Counted from the first letter of the stretch, positions 45,419-55,017 are shown. The stretch: DNA of 64,000 bases from Lysinibacillus composti (GCF_016908465.1 NZ_JAFBDY010000004.1:155473-219472); one strand, 5' to 3'. A program made the numbers and translations. The notes: a model not told the origin generated them from the letters alone.

Positions 45419-46594
45419 ATGGTAGTTCAAAGATTTGAGCAATATAGATTTTTAATTTTAGTCATCATTGTTTCAATATCCGGTTTTTCGCAAGGAATGT
45501 TATTACCTCTTATTTCGATTATTTTTGAAACAGATGGTGTTTCTTCAACGTTAAATGGATTGAACGCGACTGGCTTATACATAGGTACGTTATTAATATC
45601 GCCATTTATCGAACAGCCATTAAGGAAATTTGGCTATAAACCAATTATCATTTTTGGAGGGGCTATCGTCTTTATTGCCCTAATGTTATTCCCGCTTTGG
45701 AAGCATGTAATGTTTTGGTTTATTCTTCGATTATTAATTGGGATTGGAGATCATTGTCTTCATTATGCAACTCAAACGTGGATTACTAGTTCTACACCTC
45801 ACGGAAAATTAGGGAAGAGTATGTCCATCTACGGCTTGTCTTTTGGCGTTGGGTTTGCAGTTGGTCCGTTATTTGTGCCACTCGTTAAAGTATCAGAGGT
45901 GTTCCCATTCGTCATATCGTCAATTCTTTGTCTGATAGCTTGGTCACTCATATTTTTTGTAAAAAATGAACATCCGGATCTGTTGAAAGGTGATGCACAA
46001 GAGACGAATAGCTTTAGTCGTTACTTATTATCATTTAAATACGCATGGGTTGCATTTTTGCCGCCATTTGTTTATGGGTTTTTAGAAACATCTTTAAATG
46101 CGCTTTTTCCGGTTTATGCACTTCGTAAAGAGTTTGATGTATCGCTAGTCTCCATTATATTAGCCGCCTTTTCAGTCGGGGGGATTATTACACAAATTCC
46201 AATCGGTGTATTAGGTGATAAGATTGGTAGAAGGAAAGTAATACTCGTTGGGTTATTTAGTGGAGCAGTTATTTTTGGAATAGGGAGTCAGTTCGAGAAT
46301 TCGGAGATTTTCATTGCTTGTGTCTTTTTAATAGCAGGAATGTTTATGGGTTCATTATTCTCTTTAGGGATTACGTATATGGCAGACCTTACGCCAAAAG
46401 AGTTACTGCCTACAGGAAACTTATTGTGTGGAATCTTCTTTAGTATAGGAAGCTTAACTGGACCTTTTATTGGCGGACTATATTTACAGTTGGTTGAGGT
46501 ATATAGTTTTTTATTATTTATAGCATTGATCTTATTTGTTTTATATATGATTGTACTTTTATTCGGAAAGAAGTTAAGAGCTCAGGTAAGGTAG
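45419..46594 (+). CDS. MFS transporter
   Basis: 391 residues, twelve predicted helices. The cytoplasmic loop 2-3 motif is degenerate (IEQPLRKFGYKP), while loop 8-9 reads GVLGDKIGRRKVIL, a good MFS signature. Probably an exporter or sugar/drug transporter; substrate unknown. ATG at 45419 behind CGGAGG. It is preceded by a leader of more than 200 bases. Confidence 0.85.
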   Translation: MVVQRFEQYRFLILVIIVSISGFSQGMLLPLISIIFETDGVSSTLNGLNATGLYIGTLLISPFIEQPLRKFGYKPIIIFGGAIVFIALMLFPLWKHVMFWFILRLLIGIGDHCLHYATQTWITSSTPHGKLGKSMSIYGLSFGVGFAVGPLFVPLVKVSEVFPFVISSILCLIAWSLIFFVKNEHPDLLKGDAQETNSFSRYLLSFKYAWVAFLPPFVYGFLETSLNALFPVYALRKEFDVSLVSIILAAFSVGGIITQIPIGVLGDKIGRRKVILVGLFSGAVIFGIGSQFENSEIFIACVFLIAGMFMGSLFSLGITYMADLTPKELLPTGNLLCGIFFSIGSLTGPFIGGLYLQLVEVYSFLLFIALILFVLYMIVLLFGKKLRAQVR

Positions 46595-46675
46595 GAAGTA
46601 ATAGCTTCCTACCTTTTATATTTGAGTTTACTATTTGCCATGAAGGTTTTAAGAATTGAAGAGGGCTTTATTTTT

Positions 46676-46887
46676 ATGAGTAGGTTTCAAGGGAGTATGA
46701 GCGTAGAATCAGGCTTTATGAGCACTATTGGATCATATATGAGCATTAAACCAAGAAATATGAGCCCCCAATACAGCATTATGAGCACATCAGTCTTTAT
46801 GAGCAGGTTACCTGGAGATAAGAGCGTAGAATCAGGCATTATGAGCACCAAGAAAGAAATATGAGCACCAGATGCCCATATTTGAGC
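46676..46887 (+). repeat. 21-nt periodic ATGAGC array
   Basis: Eleven copies of ATGAGC or a one-base variant start at 46676, 46697, 46718, 46739, 46760, 46781, 46799, 46820, 46841, 46861 and 46882. Spacing is 21 bases eight times, 18 once and 20 once. The bases between vary. Units 1-3 and units 7-9 share their internal sequence (GAGCGTAGAATCAGGC in both), so the array grew partly by segment duplication. A frame through part of it lacks a ribosome site, and the 20-base step breaks it, so it is unlikely to be protein-coding. Confidence 0.88.
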
Positions 46888-46919
46888 ACGCATTCAAAGG
46901 ATTTATAAACAAAATCAAA

Positions 46920-46957
46920 AAAAGCTGACTCGAACGAATCATGTTCGAGTCAGCTTG
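46920..46957. terminator. terminator of nspC, bidirectional
   Basis: AAGCTGACTCGAAC pairs with GTTCGAGTCAGCTT (46922-46935 with 46943-46956); T-rich on the minus strand. Confidence 0.9.
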
Positions 46958-46979
46958 AATTTCTAGAACTGTTGAGTGC

Positions 46980-48119
46980 TTATGATAAACGATTACGATA
47001 GTCTTCATAACCAAACTTACGAATAACTTTAACGCCTTCTTGTTCATTATATAAGCAAATACTTGGTAAGTTTACACCATTGAACATATGGTTTTTCACC
47101 ATTGTATAGTGAGCCATGTCAGTGAAAACAATTTTATCGCCTGGTTTTAATGGTTGATCGAATGAATAATCACCAATTACGTCACCAGCAAGACAAGTCA
47201 TTCCACCTAAACGGTAAGTGTGTGCTTTATCATTTGGTGTACTTGCACCGATAATTTGTGGACGGTATGGCATTTCTAAAACGTCTGGCATGTGACATGT
47301 TGCAGAAGTATCTAAAATTGCAATTTCCATTCCATTTTTTACAATATCAAGTACTGTAGTAACTAGGTAACCAGTATTTAAAGCAATTGCCTCACCTGGT
47401 TCTAAAATGACTTTTACACCATACGTATCTTGCACGTGGTTGATTAATGAAACAAGTTTTTCAATGTCATAATCCGGACGTGTAATATGGTGACCGCCAC
47501 CGAAGTTAACCCATTTCATTTGATGTAAGTATTGACCATATTTTTCCTCAAAGTGAACTAAAATACGTTCTAATACATCTGAACCTTGTTCACACATCGC
47601 ATGGAAGTGAATCCCTTCGACTCCGTCTAATTCGTCAGGACGGAATGAATCAACAGGAATTCCTAAACGTGAATTGATATAACATGGGTCATAAAGTGGT
47701 GTTTCAACTTCAGAATAACCAGGGTTTACACGTAATCCGATTGAAACGTGCTTGTCTAAACTTTGTACTTTCGCTTTGTACTTGTTTAGTTGGTCAAATG
47801 AGTTGAACACAATATGATCAACATATGTTAAATATTCATCAATTTCATGTTCAGCGTAGGCCGGTGCATAGGCATGTACCTCTTTACCGAATTCCTCGTA
47901 TCCTAAGCGAGCTTCGAAAAGAGAACTCGCCGTAATGCCTTTAAGATAATTACGAGCCATTGGGAAAGTCGAGAACATCGAAAATCCTTTTAGTGCAAGT
48001 AAAATATCGCAACCTGTACGGTCTTGTACAGATTTTAAGATTTCAAAGTTTCTTTGCAATAAACGCTCATCTACTACGTAACTAGGAGATGGAGCTTTTG
48101 TCCAATCAATTGTCTTCAT
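46980..48119 (-). CDS. nspC: carboxynorspermidine/carboxyspermidine decarboxylase
   Basis: 379 residues, fold-type III PLP enzyme. PLP lysine in LLALKGFSMF near residues 40-49, GGGHHI glycine loop, EPGEAIALNTGYL and the active-site TSATCHMPDV. It decarboxylates carboxy(nor)spermidine to (nor)spermidine. ATG at 48119, one base after the stop of the dehydrogenase gene, so the two are translationally linked. Confidence 0.92.
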   Translation of the reverse strand: MKTIDWTKAPSPSYVVDERLLQRNFEILKSVQDRTGCDILLALKGFSMFSTFPMARNYLKGITASSLFEARLGYEEFGKEVHAYAPAYAEHEIDEYLTYVDHIVFNSFDQLNKYKAKVQSLDKHVSIGLRVNPGYSEVETPLYDPCYINSRLGIPVDSFRPDELDGVEGIHFHAMCEQGSDVLERILVHFEEKYGQYLHQMKWVNFGGGHHITRPDYDIEKLVSLINHVQDTYGVKVILEPGEAIALNTGYLVTTVLDIVKNGMEIAILDTSATCHMPDVLEMPYRPQIIGASTPNDKAHTYRLGGMTCLAGDVIGDYSFDQPLKPGDKIVFTDMAHYTMVKNHMFNGVNLPSICLYNEQEGVKVIRKFGYEDYRNRLS

Positions 48120-48120
48120 A

Positions 48121-49353
48121 TTACTTTGCCTCAACTTTGTTGTCGTTTAAGTCAAGGTCGATTAGTTCAGGATTAAAGCTTTCTTGCCATGGAAGACCCC
48201 ATTTATTTAAAGCTTCCATGAATGGATCTGGATCGAATTCTTCTACGTTGTAAACGCCTGGTTTTTGCCATGTACCGTTCATAACAAGCATAGCACCAAT
48301 CATTGCTGGTACTCCTGTTGTATAAGAAATCGCTTGTGAACCAACTTCACGGTAACATTCTTCATGATCACATACGTTATAAACGTAGTAAGTTTTCTCT
48401 TCGCCATCTTTAATACCACGAGCGATAATACCGATATTTGTTTTACCTTTAGTACGTGGCCCAAGTGAAGCTGGATCTGGTAAAACTGCTTTTAAGAATT
48501 GAAGTGGTTGAATCATTTTACCTTCAAATTCAATCGGTTCAATTGATGTCATACCAACGTTTTCAAGAACATTTAAGTGAGTGATATATTTTTGAGAGAA
48601 TGTCATCCAGAAACGAATTTGTTTAATTCCTGTAATGTTTTTCGCTAAAGATTCTAATTCTTCATGATATAGAAGGTACATATCTTTAGGTCCGATTTCT
48701 GGGAAGTTATAAACTTCTTTGAATTCTAATGGGTCTGTTTCTACCCATTCACCTTGTTTCCAGTAGCGTCCGTTTGCTGTAATTTCACGGATGTTAATTT
48801 CAGGGTTGAAGTTTGTAGCGAATGGATATCCATGGTCCCCAGCGTTTGCATCTAAAATATCGATATAGTGAATTTCATCGAAGTAATGTTTTAATGCATA
48901 TGCAGAGAATACGCCTGTTACACCTGGGTCAAATCCACTACCTAATAAAGCTGTAAGGCCAGCTTTTTCGAACTTTTCTTTGTAAGCCCATTGCCATTTA
49001 TATTCAAACTTAGCTGTTTCAGGTGGCTCATAGTTTGCAGTATCAACGTAGTGTACACCTGTAGCTAAACATGCATCCATAATAGTTAAATCTTGATATG
49101 GTAAAGCTACGTTAATTACCACATCTGGTTTAAATCCATTGATTAATTCAACAAGTTCGTCCACATTATCCGCGTCTACTTGAGCCGTATGAATAATTGT
49201 TTTACCGCCGTCTAATTTTTCTTTTAAAGCGTCACATTTTGACTTCGTTCGACTAGCGATCATAATCTCTTCGAACGTTTGCGAATTTTGTACACATTTG
49301 TGTACCACTACACTAGCAACTCCGCCAGCTCCAATAATCAATGCTTTACCCAA
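48121..49353 (-). CDS. carboxynorspermidine/carboxyspermidine dehydrogenase (saccharopine dehydrogenase family)
   Basis: 410 residues. NADPH-binding LIIGAGGVASVVVHKC at the N-terminus, DTANYEPPE, GSGFDPGVTGVFSAYA and GPRTKGKTNIGI are typical. It condenses putrescine or diaminopropane with aspartate semialdehyde. With nspC it makes spermidine or norspermidine without decarboxylated AdoMet. TTG start after AAGGGGG. Upstream 49354-49750 is AT-rich with no gene seen. Confidence 0.9.
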   Translation of the reverse strand: MGKALIIGAGGVASVVVHKCVQNSQTFEEIMIASRTKSKCDALKEKLDGGKTIIHTAQVDADNVDELVELINGFKPDVVINVALPYQDLTIMDACLATGVHYVDTANYEPPETAKFEYKWQWAYKEKFEKAGLTALLGSGFDPGVTGVFSAYALKHYFDEIHYIDILDANAGDHGYPFATNFNPEINIREITANGRYWKQGEWVETDPLEFKEVYNFPEIGPKDMYLLYHEELESLAKNITGIKQIRFWMTFSQKYITHLNVLENVGMTSIEPIEFEGKMIQPLQFLKAVLPDPASLGPRTKGKTNIGIIARGIKDGEEKTYYVYNVCDHEECYREVGSQAISYTTGVPAMIGAMLVMNGTWQKPGVYNVEEFDPDPFMEALNKWGLPWQESFNPELIDLDLNDNKVEAK

Positions 49354-49750
49354 TTCTTTATAACCCCCTTAAAGGAATAGTAGTATTAATATTCAATTAC
49401 ACCATAGCATAATTGAGATGAACGCAAAAATATTTTCTTTAATATTTTTACACAATAAAACAGATTATACAGAATAAATTTTAAGCTATCAATCACTTTT
49501 CGACAAAAAATTTGTTGAAAAAGTAAAAAAATCCTACAAAATCCCATTTAACCTTTTGCTCTCGTTAAATAGATTAAACCAAAATAATAAAATTATTATC
49601 ATTATTTTTTTTCTAATAAAGAATCTAGCTTTAAATCTTCGTTTTTATCAATAAATCTTTAGAAGATAATACTTTAGCCTTATAAAAATTGTAAAAATAT
49701 AACGATAAAAACATATATAATGGAAATATTTAATGGAGGGAAAATTAGAG

Positions 49751-50809
49751 GTGACCAATCCAATTATGAATATTAAAACAAAAATTGTATCTACATATAA
49801 AACGATTGACATAGCTGCTGGTTCGATTATTATGGCGATTGGCATTTTCTTATTGGGTGCAATTCATCAATTTCCATTACTAGATGAACATTTTGGACGT
49901 TATCTTTCAGCAATCTTAGTGATTGTTTGGTTGTTACTTCTGTTTTCATTTTGCTTTTCATTATTTATCAGGGAATACCAAAATAGCTTAGTAAGTTCGC
50001 CCATTAAAAGTTTTGCTGCAGGGACATGGATTGCTGGAACATCAGTAGTAGGGATCATAATGATTCATTACTTCCCTGTATTAACTACAGGATTAACAAT
50101 TCTTTTATATATGAATGTTTTCCTTTGGTTCATCTACATCCTTTTTTGTATTTGGCAATTTAAAAAGATCATAGGAATAGGTTCTATTAAAGATGTGCAT
50201 GGATTAGTTTTATTATCCACAGTTAGTACACAGTCCATTGCTTGTCTTTTAATTAATTACTATCAAGAATCTTTATCAGCTAACATAATTTTTTACTTAA
50301 TAAGTATTGGGATAGGTTTTTACTTATTTTCTATTATTTTAATTGGTATTCGATTTTCTTCAAAATGGTTTGATATTCATGAATGGAAAAATACTGATTG
50401 TATTATTCATGGTGCATTGTCGATTACAGGGCTTGCAATGACTCAATCGAGACAGTTTGAGACCGATGTGCTGTTTGTTTTTTGGTGGGTAGTGTTTTCA
50501 ATATTTGTCATAGTAGAAATGATAGAAATCATTCGGGGAGTAAATAGAATTAAAAAGCTAGGATGGAAAAAGGGAATATTTACTTACAATATTTCACAAT
50601 GGGCAAGAAACTTTACGTTTGGGATGTTTTATTATTTCACTTACAATCTTGTGAACATGATGGGTAAAGATTTACTGAAATTTCAAACTGAAGTAATGTA
50701 CGTATTAGGTTGGATTATACTGATTATACTCATTACTGAAATTGCTCTTTTACTATCAACAATTATTCTTAAGAATATGAATGGAATTGAAAATGGGGCA
50801 TTGAGGTAA
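49751..50809 (+). CDS. TDT/SLAC1-like membrane transporter
   Basis: 352 residues with about ten membrane helices. GTWIAGTSVVGI, HGLVLLSTVSTQSIACLL and DCIIHGALSITGLAM recall the tellurite-resistance/dicarboxylate and voltage-dependent anion channel family; the match is moderate. GTG at 49751 about ten bases after GGAGGG. Substrate (anions, dicarboxylates or sulfite) unknown. Confidence 0.55.
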   Translation: MTNPIMNIKTKIVSTYKTIDIAAGSIIMAIGIFLLGAIHQFPLLDEHFGRYLSAILVIVWLLLLFSFCFSLFIREYQNSLVSSPIKSFAAGTWIAGTSVVGIIMIHYFPVLTTGLTILLYMNVFLWFIYILFCIWQFKKIIGIGSIKDVHGLVLLSTVSTQSIACLLINYYQESLSANIIFYLISIGIGFYLFSIILIGIRFSSKWFDIHEWKNTDCIIHGALSITGLAMTQSRQFETDVLFVFWWVVFSIFVIVEMIEIIRGVNRIKKLGWKKGIFTYNISQWARNFTFGMFYYFTYNLVNMMGKDLLKFQTEVMYVLGWIILIILITEIALLLSTIILKNMNGIENGALR

Positions 50810-50825
50810 ATGCCTAGAAAACATA

Positions 50826-50858
50826 CTCCTTATGTATTTTCGCATAAGGAGCTTTTTT
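50826..50858 (+). terminator. intrinsic terminator
   Basis: CTCCTTATG pairs with CATAAGGAG, then CTTTTTT. Confidence 0.85.
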
Positions 50859-50871
50859 ATGGAGAAATATA

Positions 50872-50922
50872 TTTTGTTATAGAAAGTATAGAACAGTTTT
50901 TGTTATAATAAGTGTAGAACAG
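50872..50922 (+). promoter_or_regulatory. two direct repeats upstream of the GntR gene
   Basis: Two 25-base repeats at 50872-50896 and 50898-50922 match at 22 positions; each begins TTTTGTTATA and ends with GT(A/G)TAGAACAG. The second contains a TATAAT hexamer (50904-50909). Period is 26 bases. They are good candidates for the operator of the GntR regulator just downstream. Confidence 0.6.
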
Positions 50923-50936
50923 ATTGGAGTGATGAA

Positions 50937-51314
50937 ATGCTTATACGAATTGAAACAGAGTCCGAAATCCCAATCTATACACAATTAACCAATCAGATTA
51001 TAGAAGGTATTGCGAAGGGGAGTTTAAAGTCAGGTGATGCCCTTCCTTCTGTAAGAGCCTTTGCTGCCGATCTCGGTGTTAATATGCACACGGTTAATAA
51101 GAGTTATCACGAGTTAGAAAAAAAGGGGATTATCCAAATTGTTCCAAAGTCAGGGGCAGTAATCTCACATTATGACAGTATTGATGACAGCACAATGAAC
51201 AGAATTTCGGATCAACTTAGACCTTATATTGCAGAAGCCCTTGTTTTAGGAGTGGATAAAGAGAAATTACTAGAGCTTGTTTCTTCATTAATTAGTGATA
51301 TTAAAACGAAATAA
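50937..51314 (+). CDS. GntR family regulator, YtrA type
   Basis: 125 residues. The N-terminal winged helix (IYTQLTNQIIEGIAKGSLKSGDALPSVRAFAADLGVNMHTVNKSYHELEKKGII) is clear; the short 50-residue tail without a ligand domain is typical of the YtrA subgroup, which control neighbouring membrane-protein operons. It heads an operon with the DUF1648 and CPBP genes. Confidence 0.88.
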   Translation: MLIRIETESEIPIYTQLTNQIIEGIAKGSLKSGDALPSVRAFAADLGVNMHTVNKSYHELEKKGIIQIVPKSGAVISHYDSIDDSTMNRISDQLRPYIAEALVLGVDKEKLLELVSSLISDIKTK

Positions 51315-51344
51315 TCGTACTAAAAAGTAAGAGGGGGAAAATGA

Positions 51345-52433
51345 ATGTCACTTTCAATTATTTTAACAATCTTTGTCTTTATTATAGGCTTACAAATAGC
51401 CGTACCTTATTTAGTAAAAAGAACCGTTATTTTTGGTGTAACGGTACCAGAGCAATTTATTAATAATGATAATCTGAAATTGTTTAAAAAACGTTATTTT
51501 ATTAGTATGCTAGCCATTTCAATCGTCATTATGGTTGCTTTTCTCGTATGGGCGTTAGAAAGCAATCGAAATGATGAACAAATCGTTATTGCAGGAACAA
51601 TGATGCAATTCGGAGTTATTCTCATCAGTTTATCTTTATATATATATTTCCACGCAAAAACAAAGCAGTTGAAAAAAGAGAGCAAATGGACAGAAAATTT
51701 AAAGGAAGTAAGATTGACAGATTTATCAATTCGCTCTCAAGACGAAATGCTCTCTTCATATGTGTACTTTTTACCAATGATCGTCACATTGGGGGTTATA
51801 TGTTACACAATCTTTCAATATGATATTTTACCTAATCAGATTCCAACACATTGGGGTCCTAGTGGAGAACCAGACGCATTTACGAAAAAAACACCTTTTA
51901 CAGCTATTCAGTTGCCCTTATTCCTACTAATTATGCAAATCATGTTTTTAGCCATCCATATAGCCACGAAGAAATCTGGCATAAAACTTAGCGCCACAAA
52001 TATCCAAGCATCACGTAATCGTCAATTAGGCTTACGTAAGTATTCAAGCTGGTTTACCTTTGTAGTTGTTTTATTAGTAACGATGTTATTTAGTTATTTC
52101 CAGCTCACTATGATTCATTCGAATTTATTTAGTGGAATGAAATTCTTGATACCATTTGCATTTTTAGTGCTCGTCTTAATAGGAACAAGTGTATTTGCAT
52201 TAAAAGTAGGGAGAACCGATAAAGGAGATCCTGTTCAAGTTGAAGAGAACATAACTGATATCGACGAAGACCGGTATTGGAAAGGCGGCTTGTTTTATTT
52301 CAATAAAAATGATCCTTCTATTTTTGTTGAAAAACGCTTTGGAGTAGGTTGGACGTTGAATATGGCAAATCCAATTGGATATTTCATTGTGTTGATCCCG
52401 CTTGTAATTATTTTGTTAATATCGTTTTTATAA
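51345..52433 (+). CDS. DUF1648/DUF5808 membrane protein
   Basis: 362 residues with seven to eight helices. IPTHWGPSGEPDAF near residues 166-179 is the DUF1648 signature also found in SdpI-type immunity proteins. The loop RYWKGGLFYFNKNDPSIFVEKRFGVGWTLN before the last helix is DUF5808. Function not established; related proteins are co-encoded with small regulators and act in envelope stress or toxin immunity. AGAGGGGG precedes the ATG. Confidence 0.8.
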   Translation: MSLSIILTIFVFIIGLQIAVPYLVKRTVIFGVTVPEQFINNDNLKLFKKRYFISMLAISIVIMVAFLVWALESNRNDEQIVIAGTMMQFGVILISLSLYIYFHAKTKQLKKESKWTENLKEVRLTDLSIRSQDEMLSSYVYFLPMIVTLGVICYTIFQYDILPNQIPTHWGPSGEPDAFTKKTPFTAIQLPLFLLIMQIMFLAIHIATKKSGIKLSATNIQASRNRQLGLRKYSSWFTFVVVLLVTMLFSYFQLTMIHSNLFSGMKFLIPFAFLVLVLIGTSVFALKVGRTDKGDPVQVEENITDIDEDRYWKGGLFYFNKNDPSIFVEKRFGVGWTLNMANPIGYFIVLIPLVIILLISFL

Positions 52434-52459
52434 AATAAAACTGCAAAGGAATGGGAAAA

Positions 52460-53251
52460 ATGAAACGCAACGATTTGAAGATTTCCATATTATTAGCGGT
52501 GATTTGTTTTATTGGAGGGTTTTTAGTTCTCCCATATCAATTAGACGCCATGCAGCAGACGCTTCCTCACCAATATGAACAACTAATCGAAACAATGCCG
52601 GTTCCTATGATTTTGCTTCAACTAATTACAGCGATTCAATTAACTGTTATGGCATTTATTGTGGCATTTCTAGGTATTAAAATTGCACGAAAAGTTGGTT
52701 TTTCCTTAGATATACTAGACGCCCTCTTTACTAAAACGAAAGTATCGTTTGAAACGAGGTGGGTAGTGCGCGCTTTTATTTTTGGGGCTATTTCCGCATT
52801 TGTGATTGTAGGGGCAGATCGCTTTTATTATCAGAACAAAATTTCTGGTATTAGCGATATTGAACCCGAGTTTTCTCTAATAGGTTTAATAGCAGGAGTA
52901 TTTTATGGTGGTGTATTCGAAGAGCTATTGATGAGATTATTTGTTATGTCACTACTAATTTGGCTCGTTAAGATTCTATTTTATAGAGGGAAGTCTGAGT
53001 TACCTAGTTTATTTTATTGGATGGCTATTATAATTGCAGCATTATTATTTGCGATTGGACACCTACCTGCAACTGACGCAATATTTGGTGGGGTAACAAC
53101 CGATCTAATGATACGTAGTCTTATATTAAATGGAATTGCCGGTATCTTCTGTGGGTATCTCTTTTGGAAAAAGGGAATTGAATACGCCATCTTATCACAC
53201 ATGTTTGCACATATTTCGCTTCAATTAATTATGATTCCACTTTTTTACTAA
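52460..53251 (+). CDS. CPBP family intramembrane metalloprotease
   Basis: 263 residues, seven to eight helices. The catalytic motifs of the CPBP (Abi/Rce1) family are present: FEELLMR, FAIGHLP and LSHMFAHISLQL. Such proteins process prenylated or peptide substrates or provide bacteriocin self-immunity. ATG at 52460 is nine bases after AAGGA; it ends the GntR operon. Confidence 0.82.
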   Translation: MKRNDLKISILLAVICFIGGFLVLPYQLDAMQQTLPHQYEQLIETMPVPMILLQLITAIQLTVMAFIVAFLGIKIARKVGFSLDILDALFTKTKVSFETRWVVRAFIFGAISAFVIVGADRFYYQNKISGISDIEPEFSLIGLIAGVFYGGVFEELLMRLFVMSLLIWLVKILFYRGKSELPSLFYWMAIIIAALLFAIGHLPATDAIFGGVTTDLMIRSLILNGIAGIFCGYLFWKKGIEYAILSHMFAHISLQLIMIPLFY

Positions 53252-53256
53252 ATGGA

Positions 53257-53294
53257 AAACTGCCAAGACTGTTGAGCAATCTTGGCAGTTTTTT
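53257..53294. terminator. bidirectional terminator
   Basis: AAAACTGCCAAGA pairs with TCTTGGCAGTTTT, T tract on the plus strand. Confidence 0.88.
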
Positions 53295-53299
53295 ATTGT

Positions 53300-54556
53300 T
53301 TATGAAATTGTAGAAACATCTCCAACCTTTAAGGCTTCTTCTTTTTGTTGTTTCTTTAATTTCTTCACATCGTATCGAATCCATAATGAGATACATAATG
53401 AAAGTCCGATTAAGAATGAGAATAAGTAGAATACTGGAATATAACTGTTTGTTGCGTTGCGGATAGTTGTTACAATAATTGGTCCAAAAACTCCACCTAA
53501 AGACCATGTTGTTAGTAAATATCCGTGAATAACGCCAAGCTGTTTAGTTCCGAATAGATCACTTGCGAATGCTGGTAAGTTAGAGAACCCACCACCATAA
53601 CAACTAACTACTAAGAAGATTAATAGTTGGAAAATAATAAGGTTTGTTGTAAATGGTAATGTAACGAAAGTGATTAATTGGATGATAAAGAAAATAACAA
53701 ATACATTATGTCGTCCAATGTAATCGGATGCAGCAGCCCATAGAAGTCGACCACCGCCATTAAATAAGCCCATTAATCCAACCATTGCAGCAGCTCCGGC
53801 TACAGATAGTCCAACAATCTCTTGAGCCATAGGAGATGCAACCGAAATCATCATAATTCCAGCTGTAACGTTAACTAAGTGCATCGACCAAAGCATCCAG
53901 AAATGTTTTGTGCGTACAGCTTCTTTTGCTGAAAGTTGAGCAAGAGCTTTTATGCCTGATGAAGTAGCGTATTTGTCACCAGAAGCATTGCCTGCAGGTG
54001 GTGCGATGTATAGAGCACCAAGCATCATTAAAATAAAGTAACTAATCCCTAAAATAAAATACGTATTAGAAATTCCAACAGCTTCCATTAACTTTGCAGC
54101 TACAGGCGCAGTAAGTAAAGCACCTGAACCGAAACCTAATACAGCCATTCCTGTTGCAAGACCACGACGATCAGGGAACCATTTTACTAGTGTTGAAACT
54201 GGAGCAATATAACCAATTCCCATACCTAATCCGCTTAATAAACCATATGTAAGCCAATAAAGTACAACTGAATCAGAAAGGATTGCTAGTCCAGCACCAG
54301 CTTGTCCTGCGCCAAATAACAATGCAGCAACCATAGCTGATTTTCTTGGTCCCATTTTTTCTACTAGACTTCCAAAGAGTGCAGCGGCAAAACCTGCAAG
54401 CCCCATCATAATAGTAAATGCTACGGTTACATTTGTAGCATTCCAACCCATTTCTTGCATGATTGGATTTTTATAAACACTATATGCATAAGCGCCACCG
54501 ATTGATAAATGAATAGCGATTGCAGAAAGTGCAATTAACCATCTGTTTTTATTCAT
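53300..54556 (-). CDS. OFA family MFS transporter (oxalate/formate antiporter-like)
   Basis: 418 residues, twelve helices. Starts with the family pattern IALSAIAIHLSIGGAYAYSVYKNPI, and has GLGMGIGYIAPVSTLVKWFPDRRGLATGMAVLGFGSGA, the OFA signature, plus the DYIGRHNVF loop. Oxalate/formate or other monocarboxylate exchange is known for some relatives; substrate here unknown. ATG with AAGGAG. The 460 bases upstream hold no gene that I can support. Confidence 0.85.
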   Translation of the reverse strand: MNKNRWLIALSAIAIHLSIGGAYAYSVYKNPIMQEMGWNATNVTVAFTIMMGLAGFAAALFGSLVEKMGPRKSAMVAALLFGAGQAGAGLAILSDSVVLYWLTYGLLSGLGMGIGYIAPVSTLVKWFPDRRGLATGMAVLGFGSGALLTAPVAAKLMEAVGISNTYFILGISYFILMMLGALYIAPPAGNASGDKYATSSGIKALAQLSAKEAVRTKHFWMLWSMHLVNVTAGIMMISVASPMAQEIVGLSVAGAAAMVGLMGLFNGGGRLLWAAASDYIGRHNVFVIFFIIQLITFVTLPFTTNLIIFQLLIFLVVSCYGGGFSNLPAFASDLFGTKQLGVIHGYLLTTWSLGGVFGPIIVTTIRNATNSYIPVFYLFSFLIGLSLCISLWIRYDVKKLKKQQKEEALKVGDVSTIS

Positions 54557-54975
54557 AATTTCTCTTTCAACTCCTTATTTTCTAAAACCAAATTTTTTGT
54601 GAACATTTCTTGTATATCAAGATAGCATTTTGTAAAACAGAATTGCAATAGTTTTTTTGAAAAAATATTTTCTTGAAATAGAATTTTTAATACTTGAGAG
54701 AGAAAGAAATGAGTATTTATCTGTGTTATAACAGGTATCTTGATGTGCTGTTAATTATTGTTGAATAAGGGTATATGAACGTTTTAATGTAGATTAGTAC
54801 AGTATGAGCAGGGAACTTAAAAAAGAAAAATGGGGTATTAAGAAAAAGATAACGTTTTTTTAGAGAATATTGTTGAGTAATATAATTTTGAGGAAGAAAA
54901 ACTATAAATATAGTTATTGAGAAAGAGTAAATGTATATTTATTCGAGAGGTAAAAAAATTAATTGTAAAAATTAA

Positions 54976-55012
54976 AAGCCATCAGAAAGTACCTAACTTT
55001 CTTGATGGCCAC
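54976..55012 (-). terminator. terminator of the RNA methyltransferase gene
   Basis: GCCATCA-GAAAGT pairs with ACTTTC-TTGATGGC, T-rich on the minus strand. Confidence 0.75.
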
Positions 55013-55017
55013 TTTGG

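Noticed and set aside
46622..46864. 80-codon frame through the ATGAGC array
   Set aside because: No ribosome site, and the 20-base step near the end breaks the seven-codon periodicity; better explained as a non-coding array.
46676..46887. CRISPR array
   Set aside because: The repeated motif is only six bases with 15-base variable intervals and no cas genes; spacing and lengths do not fit.
49600..49640. Fur-box-like TGATAATAATTTTAT (minus strand) upstream of the TDT-like gene
   Set aside because: Only 12 of 15 matches in a very AT-rich stretch; likely chance.
54801..54860. 19-codon frame (ATGAGCAGGG...) upstream of the OFA transporter
   Set aside because: No ribosome site, no terminator and no family; the 460-base gap otherwise shows nothing but AT-rich sequence.
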